NCBI GenBank assembly: GCA_003486665.1
Contig: DNGF01000218.1
Span: forward strand, 6,509-12,698
DNA: 6,190 nt
Reading direction: 5' to 3'
From: Oscillospiraceae bacterium
GTDB taxonomy: Bacteria > Bacillota > Clostridia > Oscillospirales > Acutalibacteraceae
The first letter of the stretch is position 1. Each line of letters opens with the position of its first letter. Below the pieces are notes generated by a model that was not told the DNA's origin, did no database searches, and worked only from the letters and a program-made list of their open reading frames with translations. Positions 1 through 5,884 of the stretch are shown in pieces. The position numbers and the translations under genes are program-made.

Positions 1-1
1 G

Positions 2-655
2 GTAACGGAGGAAACGGTTAAGATCGTGAATATTCCGACCGAAAAAGCGGAGCTTACCGATATGCTCAACGCCGCGGTAAACTATGTCGATAAATATTGC
101 TATAAATATAAAAAGGCTGTCAAATGTGATGCTTCGGTTGACAGCCTCGGCTCGCTGTCCTCGGCTTCAAACGCCGCGAGCGCCTTTGCGTCAATCTTCG
201 GCGAAAAGGACATTACTGCGGATTACGATTACAATGCCGACAAAAAGCTCTTTGCGGATAACTTTATAAAAGGCGCATTTAAGAACGAAGAAATTTCTTC
301 AATTACAGCCAAGCAGGACGGAGATGTGGTCGTGCTTAAGGCGGAATTTGCAGCCGAGAGCAATCCGAAAGACGATAAGGGAATTCTCTACAGGCTCGGC
401 GGAGAATATGTAAGCGCCGAGGATGTCGGCAAATCGCTCGATGAATTCAAATCGTCCGCTTCATCGGTGAGCGTATCCGCCGATTCGATGAGCATAACGG
501 CGAGGATCAGCACGGAGGATTCAAGTCTTAAGTCGATGACCGTCAGCTATACAGAGCGATTCAATCTGTCGGGGGTAACTCTTGTTAAACTCAGCACAGG
601 CGCCGTCAGCGGTTCGGCGAAGACAGTAATTGAGTACACAAATTTCGGTCAGTAA
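2..655 (+). CDS. Uncharacterised envelope protein, 5' end outside the window (partial)
   Basis: This is the 3' part of a gene whose product I do not recognise. The reading frame is open from base 2 (reading VTEETVKI) and stops with TAA at 653-655. A GTG at 26 could be a start, but the nearest Shine-Dalgarno-like GGAGG (7-11) is about 14 bases away and the upstream frame reads naturally, so I treat the gene as truncated by the window edge. The visible part is about 217 residues, mixed alpha/beta in character, with Lys/Asp/Ser-rich stretches and no membrane segment. Its segments near 280-360 and 480-650 resemble the matching segments of the downstream lipoprotein, for example an SSITAKQDGDVVVLKAEF-type strand pair and a C-terminal SITARIS region. 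It is therefore probably also exported, with its signal peptide off-window. Function unknown; I infer an envelope or lipoprotein role only from that neighbour. Confidence 0.75.
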   Translation, partial: VTEETVKIVNIPTEKAELTDMLNAAVNYVDKYCYKYKKAVKCDASVDSLGSLSSASNAASAFASIFGEKDITADYDYNADKKLFADNFIKGAFKNEEISSITAKQDGDVVVLKAEFAAESNPKDDKGILYRLGGEYVSAEDVGKSLDEFKSSASSVSVSADSMSITARISTEDSSLKSMTVSYTERFNLSGVTLVKLSTGAVSGSAKTVIEYTNFGQ

Positions 656-683
656 TAAAATCTCGGTTTATATAAAAAAACAG

Positions 684-712
684 TGGAAATTCTGCACAGG
701 ATATGATAAAAT
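684..712 (+). promoter_or_regulatory. Weak candidate sigma-A promoter for the lipoprotein gene
   Basis: TGGAAA (684-689, 4/6 to TTGACA) lies 17 bases before TAAAAT (707-712, 5/6 to TATAAT); an overlapping TATGAT sits at 702-707. The region 656-744 has no terminator-like hairpin, so the lipoprotein gene may instead be transcribed together with the upstream gene. The match is poor and the DNA is AT-rich, so this is tentative. Confidence 0.3.
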
Positions 713-744
713 AAAGGTATATCTTTACGGGAGAGTGTAAAAAC

Positions 745-1719
745 ATGAACAGAAGCTGGAAAAGTTTTATTATAATTGTTTCGGTTATGCTTTGCGTTAT
801 TATAGGATGCACGGCGTGGAACGTTGCGCTTGATAAGATTACGGGAAGTATCGAGCCGGATTCGGGTATTTCGGACAATATAAACAATCCGGGCAGCGGA
901 GTAAACAACAACAATTCAAGCAACACAATTCAGACCGGCAGCGGTACAGTCACAACCCCTAACGGACAGACTGTTACGAAGGTTAACGGCGGTACGGTTA
1001 TTAACGGCAGCGGTTCGGGTACGGGCGGTAGCACTCAGGCTCAGCCGGCGGCTTCAAGCGTTCTCAGCTACAACAAGAATCAGATCATTGCTTATTACAA
1101 CACCTGCCTTCAGACCTCATATGCACAGTCGAAAATGACCGACAGAAAGACGGAGCAGGTAACTATCGGTGTCGATTCCGTAACAATTAACGGTAAGGAA
1201 AACGGTACGGTTACAAGCATCGCAAACAGCATTGCTTCTAAAAACCAGAAGCAGACAGAGGATAGCAAAAGCTTTTCAGGCGGAAGATCCTCCGACGGAA
1301 CAGCGGCAAGTACATTTGTCCTGCCTGCGAACCTTTCCTCGGCAGGCGTCAGAAGCGCGAGCATTTCGAAAAGCGGAAGCGGCTACAAGGTTGTTATCAC
1401 CCTCGTTGCCGAAAGCTGCGGACATAACACCAAGCCGCCGTACAACGCATCATGTGCATGGCCTCTTGATATCAATGAGGTTGCAGGTGCCTTGAACGGA
1501 TTTGCAGAGATCACAAAGGCTCAGTTTGATTATCCGGGAACTACACTCACGGCAACGATTGACGCAAACGGCAGAGTTAACTATGTCCGCGTTGATATGC
1601 CTCTTACCGTTACGGACGGTACGGGTGTTGTTACAAAGAATATACCGGGCGTTAAGGGCATGGTAATCACGGCCTCGGCTCACGGTAAATGGATATGCAC
1701 TCACACAATGAGCTTCTGA
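745..1719 (+). CDS. Predicted lipoprotein with Gly/Asn/Ser/Thr-rich linker, function unknown
   Basis: The product has 324 residues. Its N-terminus is a type II signal peptide: basic residues R3 and K6, a hydrophobic core from F8 to I20, and the lipobox I-I-G-C with the predicted lipidated cysteine at C22. It should be anchored to the outer face of the membrane. Residues about 34-105 are a low-complexity linker rich in N, G, S and T that would span the cell wall. Residues about 106-324 form a probably beta-rich domain with C225 and C237 close enough for a disulfide. Parts of this domain resemble the protein encoded just upstream, 89 bases away on the same strand, suggesting an ancient tandem duplication. 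The start is supported by GGGAGAG (729-735), nine bases before ATG. I do not recognise a named family; a substrate-binding or structural envelope role is possible, but nothing in the sequence decides it. Confidence 0.85.
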   Translation: MNRSWKSFIIIVSVMLCVIIGCTAWNVALDKITGSIEPDSGISDNINNPGSGVNNNNSSNTIQTGSGTVTTPNGQTVTKVNGGTVINGSGSGTGGSTQAQPAASSVLSYNKNQIIAYYNTCLQTSYAQSKMTDRKTEQVTIGVDSVTINGKENGTVTSIANSIASKNQKQTEDSKSFSGGRSSDGTAASTFVLPANLSSAGVRSASISKSGSGYKVVITLVAESCGHNTKPPYNASCAWPLDINEVAGALNGFAEITKAQFDYPGTTLTATIDANGRVNYVRVDMPLTVTDGTGVVTKNIPGVKGMVITASAHGKWICTHTMSF

Positions 1720-1736
1720 CAAATAAAACAGAATTT

Positions 1737-1773
1737 ACGGACTGTTGCATAAATTGCAGCGGTCCGTTTTGTT
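1737..1773 (+). terminator. Intrinsic terminator after the lipoprotein gene
   Basis: ACGGACTGTTGCA (1737-1749) pairs with TGCAGCGGTCCGT (1755-1767) over 13 positions, including two G-U wobbles, around the loop TAAAT. The stem runs directly into the T-rich tract TTTTGTT. It begins 18 bases after the TGA stop, so it ends the first transcription unit and separates it from the transporter gene. Confidence 0.88.
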
Positions 1774-1784
1774 ATATATTATCA

Positions 1785-1814
1785 TTGACGGCATTTTGTA
1801 AAATAATGTATAAT
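1785..1814 (+). promoter_or_regulatory. Sigma-A promoter of the sugar symporter gene
   Basis: TTGACG (1785-1790, 5/6) and TATAAT (1809-1814, 6/6) are separated by 18 bases. The predicted transcription start is near 1821, only about 13 bases before the ATG at 1834, so the Shine-Dalgarno GGGGG (1823-1827) would lie almost at the mRNA 5' end. I see no convincing catabolite-control (cre) site or other operator nearby. Confidence 0.82.
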
Positions 1815-1833
1815 TAAACAAAGGGGGTATAAT

Positions 1834-3294
1834 ATGAAGCTAAAGGAGATTATCGCGCCTGCCGACTACACGACCAGGCTCGGAGAGCGCGTAAGCTATT
1901 GGACATATTTTGTCGGACAGAATATTTTTTATAACGTTGTCGCGACCTTTATGGCAACATATCTCATGATGAACGGAATTGATCTCGGAAAGATCGCCTT
2001 TGTTACACTCATTGTAAAAATCTGGGACGCGGTTAACGACCCGATGTTCGGCATAATCTTTGATAAGATAAAATTCAAGAACAAGCAGAAATGTATGCCC
2101 TGGATTCGTATTTCTGTCGGACTCGTGCCGATTACCACAGTTCTTTTGTTCATTATTCCGAGCGGCATGGCTCAGACGGGCAAGCTGATATGGTTTACGG
2201 TTGCGTACCTGCTTTGGGATTCGAGCTATACGGTCTGCGATGTACCGATCTACAGCATGGTAACGACTATGACGGACAATATCAACGAACGCAATACGCT
2301 TATGTCCATCGGCAGACTTTTCAGCAGTGCCGGCATGGGCATTTCGGGTCTTCTTTGTACGCTGCTTGTCAGTGAAAAGGTGGGCATGAGCTTCAGCCCG
2401 ACAGTTATCCTGCTTTCGGTTCTCGGTCTTCTGTTTATGCTTCCGCTTTGCTTCAACGGCAAAGAGAGAAACTACCACGGAGAGCTTGAGGAAGAGTCGT
2501 TCTCGATAAAAAGAATGCTGACCTATCTTGTCCATAACAAGTATCTGCTGATATACTATCTCGGATATCTTTTCGCAAACGGACTGATGACGAATAATGT
2601 TCTTGCGCTGTTTGTTTCTTACTATCTCTTCGGCAGTGCAAATTTCAATATAATTCTCGGAATTCTCGGCGTTGTGCCGTCGATAATTGCAGCAGTGCTT
2701 ATTCCGGTTGTTTCAAAAAAATTCGATAAGTTCAAGCTGTTTTATATCTGCAACACAGCCGCCGCCGCGCTCGGAATTATAATGTATTTCATAGGCTGGC
2801 AGAACAAGCTGCTGTTTGTTATCCTGACTGTATTCAGGGGCATTTTCACAAGCGTTACGGGAACGCTCGGATTTATGTTTACGCCGGACTGCGCGGAATA
2901 CGGCCAGTATAAGACCGGTGTTGACGCAAAGGGTATAACCTTCTCCATCCAGACGTTTTCGACAAAAATTGCTTCGGCAATTGCTTCGTCACTCGGACTT
3001 GCAATTCTTGCCCTCTTCGACTGGACCAAAATCGAAGCGGAAAGCTTTGCGGATATCGAAAAGCTCCAAATTGTTCAGAGCGCAACGGCTCTCAACGGAC
3101 TTTGGGTAACGTACATACTTGTACCCACTGTAGGACTGGTGATAACTTCGATCATTTATCTTTTCTACAGGCTTCGTGACAAGGATGTTCAGATAATGGC
3201 GAGATACAACGCCGGCGAGATCACAAGGGAGGAAGCGGAAGCCCGGCTCCCGAATGCGCTCAAATGCGGAATTAAAGAAACTATTAAAAAATAA
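1834..3294 (+). CDS. GPH/MelB-family sugar:cation symporter (MFS transporter)
   Basis: This is a 486-residue integral membrane protein of the glycoside-pentoside-hexuronide:cation symporter family, the usual length for that family, with about 12 hydrophobic segments. It should import a sugar or glycoside with Na+ or H+. The N-terminal half carries the family signature KIWDAVNDPMFG; D65, N68 and D69 fall in the D-x-x-N-D arrangement of the MelB cation site (D55, N58, D59 in E. coli MelB). The following loop is lysine-rich and ends in PWIR, as is typical. D136 in CDVPIYS matches the position of the conserved helix IV acidic residue. A FTPDCAEYGQYKTG-type motif in the C-terminal half is also characteristic of GPH proteins. 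The start ATG follows GGGGG by six bases. The substrate cannot be read from sequence; adjacent convergent manA hints at carbohydrate use but does not define it. Confidence 0.92.
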   Translation: MKLKEIIAPADYTTRLGERVSYWTYFVGQNIFYNVVATFMATYLMMNGIDLGKIAFVTLIVKIWDAVNDPMFGIIFDKIKFKNKQKCMPWIRISVGLVPITTVLLFIIPSGMAQTGKLIWFTVAYLLWDSSYTVCDVPIYSMVTTMTDNINERNTLMSIGRLFSSAGMGISGLLCTLLVSEKVGMSFSPTVILLSVLGLLFMLPLCFNGKERNYHGELEEESFSIKRMLTYLVHNKYLLIYYLGYLFANGLMTNNVLALFVSYYLFGSANFNIILGILGVVPSIIAAVLIPVVSKKFDKFKLFYICNTAAAALGIIMYFIGWQNKLLFVILTVFRGIFTSVTGTLGFMFTPDCAEYGQYKTGVDAKGITFSIQTFSTKIASAIASSLGLAILALFDWTKIEAESFADIEKLQIVQSATALNGLWVTYILVPTVGLVITSIIYLFYRLRDKDVQIMARYNAGEITREEAEARLPNALKCGIKETIKK

Positions 3295-3295
3295 C

Positions 3296-3344
3296 AAAAA
3301 AAGAGGTTCCGATGGCTGAATGCCAAAGGAACCTCGCTTCTTTT
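3296..3344. terminator. Bidirectional intrinsic terminator shared by symporter gene and manA
   Basis: GAGGTTCC (3303-3310) pairs perfectly with GGAACCTC (3328-3335), and an inner TGGC/GCCA stem (3313-3316 with 3322-3325) sits above a small GA/AA internal loop. On the plus strand the stem is followed by CTTCTTTT. On the minus strand it is followed by seven T residues, the complement of the A run at 3296-3302. It starts just past the symporter stop codon and lies 12 bases beyond the manA stop, so it serves both convergent genes; the minus-strand version looks stronger. Confidence 0.9.
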
Positions 3345-3347
3345 ATA

Positions 3348-4307
3348 TTAAAGTCTTGTTTCAAGGATTTTTACATTTCCGTTGATCGTGAATTTACCCT
3401 TGTTTGCCGGAATGAAAATGCTTTCGCCCTTTTTCATTGTGAGCTTTTCATTGCCGCACTCGATCTCGGCACTGCCCTCAAGGCAAAGCAGGGAAACGAA
3501 CGACTGCTCGTCGCAAACCGATGAATAGCTGCCGTCAACGCTCAGCTCGTACATTGTGAAAAGGTCGCAGGATGTGAGCTTGCTTCTGACTGCGTTATCG
3601 AATTTTTCAATCTCACGCTTTGATGAATCGGGAATTGACGGAGGGCAGAGCTTTGTAACATCAGCAGCTTTATCAACATGAAGCTCACGGGGCTTTCCGT
3701 CCTTGCCGAGTCTGCCGTAGTCGTAAATTCTGTATGTGGTGTTGGAGTTCTGCTGAACCTCGGCGAGAAGTATGCCCTTGCAGATCGCGTGCATTGTGCC
3801 GGATTCAATGAAGAAAACATCGCCCTTTTTGACCTTAACTCTGTTGCAAATGCTCATCATTTCGTCACTCTGTGCGGCTTTTTTGAATTCATCGACTGTT
3901 ACGTTGCGGTTGAAGCCGAGAATAAGCTCCGCGTCAGGCTCGCAGTCGAGTATGTACCATGCTTCGGTTTTTCCGTACTCTCCCTCAACGCGCATAGCAT
4001 ATTCATCATCGGGATGAACCTGAATGGAGAGATCTCTCTTTGCATCAATGAACTTTATGAGAAGCGGGAAGAATTCATATTTCTCACCCTTTGTTCCGCA
4101 TATGCTCTTGTCCGCGAGATAAACCTCCTGCAAGGTTTTTCCCTCATACTTACCGTTGAGAACCGTTGACGGTCCGGCAGGGTGACATGAAAGCACCCAT
4201 GCCTCGGCGGCAGGATCCTTATCGGTTTTGATGCCGTATTCCGTTATAAGTCTTGTTCCGCCCCAAATGTTGTCGGCAACAAAGGGGGATAATTTAACCA
4301 TTTCCAT
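3348..4307 (-). CDS. manA: Mannose-6-phosphate isomerase, class I (zinc-dependent)
   Basis: The 319-residue cytosolic enzyme interconverts mannose 6-phosphate and fructose 6-phosphate. It therefore either feeds mannose into glycolysis or supplies mannose for glycan synthesis. The length fits short Firmicute class I enzymes (about 315 residues). Cupin-fold motifs are all present: the IWGG motif near residues 14-17, SIQVHPDD with Q96 and H98, KTEAWY with E115, GTMHAI with H173, and the YRIYDYGR motif ending at R199. Q96, H98, E115 and H173 are the expected zinc ligands, so the enzyme should be active. The C-terminal third is a second cupin-like half ending in ILETRL. On the minus strand AGAAGG lies about seven bases before the first ATG (4307), which favours it over the in-frame ATG two codons later. 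It has its own promoter, is divergent from the SOS-box gene and converges on the sugar symporter. Confidence 0.95.
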   Translation of the reverse strand: MEMVKLSPFVADNIWGGTRLITEYGIKTDKDPAAEAWVLSCHPAGPSTVLNGKYEGKTLQEVYLADKSICGTKGEKYEFFPLLIKFIDAKRDLSIQVHPDDEYAMRVEGEYGKTEAWYILDCEPDAELILGFNRNVTVDEFKKAAQSDEMMSICNRVKVKKGDVFFIESGTMHAICKGILLAEVQQNSNTTYRIYDYGRLGKDGKPRELHVDKAADVTKLCPPSIPDSSKREIEKFDNAVRSKLTSCDLFTMYELSVDGSYSSVCDEQSFVSLLCLEGSAEIECGNEKLTMKKGESIFIPANKGKFTINGNVKILETRL

Positions 4308-4343
4308 ATTTTAACCTTCTTTTCATTGAAAAATTCCGAAAAT

Positions 4344-4372
4344 ATTATACATTATCATGTTTCTATTGTAAA
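4344..4372 (-). promoter_or_regulatory. Sigma-A promoter of manA
   Basis: Read on the minus strand, TTTACA (4367-4372, 5/6 to TTGACA) lies 17 bases before TATAAT (4344-4349, 6/6). The start of transcription is expected near 4337, giving a leader of about 30 bases before the manA ATG. The -35 element is only 15 bases from the -35 element of the divergent LexA-box promoter. Confidence 0.78.
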
Positions 4373-4387
4373 GTAGAAAATTTACTA

Positions 4388-4417
4388 TTGACAAAACGAA
4401 CAAATGTTCGCTATAAT
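4388..4417 (+). promoter_or_regulatory. Consensus sigma-A promoter of the phage-tail-like gene
   Basis: TTGACA (4388-4393, 6/6) and TATAAT (4412-4417, 6/6) are separated by 18 bases. The DNA upstream is AT-rich, which may act as an UP element. Transcription should start near 4424, about 30 bases before the chosen ATG. The elements are so close to consensus that the promoter is expected to be very active unless repressed, fitting a LexA-controlled gene. Confidence 0.9.
4397..4410. promoter_or_regulatory. LexA (DinR) operator, SOS box
   Basis: CGAACAAATGTTCG matches every position of the Bacillus LexA/DinR consensus CGAACRNRYGTTYG, with perfectly complementary CGAAC and GTTCG half-sites four bases apart. 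It fills most of the spacer between the -35 and -10 elements of the rightward promoter, so bound LexA would block RNA polymerase. The site is about 25 bases from the manA -35 element, so a direct effect on manA is less likely. Confidence 0.9.
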
Positions 4418-4453
4418 AAGAGTGATGCTATGGGAAGCAGAGGAGATATTAAA

Positions 4454-5815
4454 ATGGTTAAATATGAATTGAGAATTGAAAAGCAGCAGATCTTCGGCGC
4501 AGAGAAGATCGCTATTGCTGCAAATGCGAACGAAACCGTTTCGCTTCATTTTTGTTTTGATTCAAGCTGGAGAATTTTTGACGCAAAGGCTGCAATATTC
4601 AGAACAGCGCAAAACAAGTACTACATTATGGAGATCAAAAGCTCATCGGTGACTGTCCCGTGGGAGGTTCTGTGTGTTGACCGTGACTTTGAGCTTTCGG
4701 TTATAGGGTATGACGGAGCGAAGGTGCTTACGGCAGGCAAGGTGAATGTAAAGGTCGTTTCATCGCTTTTGCCTGAGGACTGCAAAACCCTTTCTCCGAC
4801 GGAAACCCTCTTCGACAGATTTAGGCAGGACAGTATTTCTGAGGCGTACAGAAAATATGAGGATGAAATCGACTCTCTGAAACGTTCCTACGAAAAGAAA
4901 ATCGTTGAGCTTGGCAATCAGATCAGCAAGGCAAACGATAACACGGAAAATGTCGAAAAAACAAAGAACGAGGAAATTAAAAAGCTCAAGCAGGATCATG
5001 CCGTAGAGGTTCACTCCCTGAACACGAAAATCGAAGAGATAAACAAAACTCTCGCCGCGGCAAAGATCAAGGCGGATAACTGGGATCTTGTTGACGCGGC
5101 AATGTCGGATAAAACCAGAAGTAATTTTGCTCCCTGGACGGGAGGAACAAAGGAGTATAAGCTTCCGTTTTTTAACACAAAAAATATGCAGTATTTGTCA
5201 CCGGGCAATTTTGACGGTCATGTTTCAGAAATCGGACTTGATCTTTCATCGGCAACAAGTCTTGATGAGATGTTCCGATTGAAAGAATGCCTGAAAAAGG
5301 TTGAATTGAGAAATACCGACAAGTTAACCACCATGGTTAATGCGTTTTCAAATTCCGTGGCGCTCAGAGAGGTGACTCTCGGCAATCTTACGCAGTGTAC
5401 CAGTGCAAAGTGGGCGTTTTTCGGCGATACCTCGCTTGAGAGAGTGACTCTCGGCAAGAACGGCATAATAAATAATTTCTTCGCTGCATTCAGCGGATGT
5501 ATATCGCTCAAGGAAATTATCGGCGATCTGAATCTCATTGCCGCCATAACGGTACAGGGCATGTTTGAAAACTGCACAAGTCTGCAAACCGTATCTTTTG
5601 TTAAGGAAACCATCGGTATCGACATCAACTTCGGATCGTGTAAGGATCTTTCAAAGGAAAGCATGATGAGCATTTTTGACGGAGTTGTAAAGAACGGCGA
5701 AAGAGATCTTACCTTATCGAAATACGCGTTTGAAAATAATTTCCCGACAGCCGCAGAGCAGAACGAAATAATAAATGCTTTGGCAAAGAAAAACTGGTCT
5801 TTGAATCTGGTCTGA
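4454..5815 (+). CDS. Orphan phage-tail/baseplate-like adhesin with coiled coil and BspA-type leucine-rich repeats, SOS-controlled
   Basis: The product has 453 residues and neither signal peptide nor membrane segment. Residues 1-105 form a beta-rich domain of the kind found at the N-terminus of Firmicute phage upper-baseplate or tail proteins (SSWRIFDAKAAIFR, then VTVPWEV, then a strand near VKVVSS). Residues about 125-205 are a charged, Glu/Lys-rich coiled coil, suggesting a trimer or other oligomer. Residues about 255-400 carry degenerate repeats of 23-26 residues with an F-x-x-C-x-SL-x-x-V-x-L pattern, as in BspA/DUF285 leucine-rich repeats. The C-terminus (LSKESMMSIFDGVV, then a final KKNWSL) resembles the module closing many phage tail-fibre proteins. 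ATG 4454 is chosen because AGAGGAGA (4439-4446) lies seven bases before it and the promoter lies upstream; an in-frame extension to 4388 would translate the promoter itself. No phage genes are adjacent. A binding role is inferred; the target is unknown. Confidence 0.83.
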   Translation: MVKYELRIEKQQIFGAEKIAIAANANETVSLHFCFDSSWRIFDAKAAIFRTAQNKYYIMEIKSSSVTVPWEVLCVDRDFELSVIGYDGAKVLTAGKVNVKVVSSLLPEDCKTLSPTETLFDRFRQDSISEAYRKYEDEIDSLKRSYEKKIVELGNQISKANDNTENVEKTKNEEIKKLKQDHAVEVHSLNTKIEEINKTLAAAKIKADNWDLVDAAMSDKTRSNFAPWTGGTKEYKLPFFNTKNMQYLSPGNFDGHVSEIGLDLSSATSLDEMFRLKECLKKVELRNTDKLTTMVNAFSNSVALREVTLGNLTQCTSAKWAFFGDTSLERVTLGKNGIINNFFAAFSGCISLKEIIGDLNLIAAITVQGMFENCTSLQTVSFVKETIGIDINFGSCKDLSKESMMSIFDGVVKNGERDLTLSKYAFENNFPTAAEQNEIINALAKKNWSLNLV

Positions 5816-5819
5816 TAAA

Positions 5820-5848
5820 TCATATTTGTCCGCTTCCGCTCATATAAT
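5820..5848 (+). promoter_or_regulatory. Sigma-E-type (mother-cell sporulation) promoter of the SPOCS gene
   Basis: TCATATT (5820-5826) fits the sigma-E -35 consensus KMATATT at all seven positions. CATATAAT (5841-5848) fits the -10 consensus CATACAHT at seven of eight. The 14-base spacer is the expected one. The start of transcription should be near 5855. The gene downstream encodes a SPOCS protein like SipL, which is a mother-cell protein in other Clostridia, so sequence and context agree. CATATAAT also contains TATAAT, but no sigma-A -35 element is apparent at the right distance. Confidence 0.78.
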
Positions 5849-5884
5849 CAAGTGAAATAAAAAAGAGAGGTTGATTATATGAGC
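5838..5884 (+). repeat. Perfect 14-bp inverted repeat enclosing the RBS and covering the start codon of the SPOCS gene
   Basis: GCTCATATAATCAA (5838-5851) is the exact reverse complement of TTGATTATATGAGC (5871-5884), with a 19-base loop. The loop holds the Shine-Dalgarno AGAGAGG (5864-5870); the second arm holds the ATG at 5879-5881. The first arm contains the sigma-E -10 element. In RNA this hairpin would bury the start codon. There is no T-tract after it, so it is not a typical terminator. Confidence 0.9.

Noticed and set aside
26..28. GTG as the true start of the first gene.
   Set aside because: The GGAGG at 7-11 is too far away, and the open upstream frame encodes plausible protein continuing to the window edge.
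656..744. Terminator or riboswitch between the first two genes.
   Set aside because: No stable stem followed by T residues and no conserved aptamer-like structure could be seen in this short AT-rich gap.
840..1060. Recurring GGCAGCGG-like words, possible DNA repeat array.
   Set aside because: The words are irregularly spaced and are explained by the Gly/Ser/Asn-rich linker of the lipoprotein.
1840..2535. Long open frame on the minus strand inside the symporter gene.
   Set aside because: It is antisense to a clear GPH transporter, its product is rich in His/Arg/Asn as expected of an antisense frame, and it resembles no family.
3678..4169. Plus-strand open frame of 163 codons inside manA.
   Set aside because: It lies entirely antisense to a well-supported zinc isomerase gene and shows no independent signals.
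4388..4453. Extension of the phage-tail-like gene to a TTG start at 4388, or to ATG 4430.
   Set aside because: The TTG at 4388 is the -35 hexamer itself and the region contains the LexA box and -10. ATG 4430 is about six bases from the expected transcription start and has no ribosome binding site. ATG 4454 has AGAGGAGA at ideal distance.
5218..5823. 201-codon minus-strand open frame opposite the SOS gene.
   Set aside because: It is an antisense frame of the repeat region with no ribosome binding site or promoter that I can see, and no coherent domain.
5838..5884. Inverted repeat as an intrinsic terminator of the SOS gene.
   Set aside because: The stem is AT-rich, the loop is long, and coding sequence rather than a T-tract follows it.
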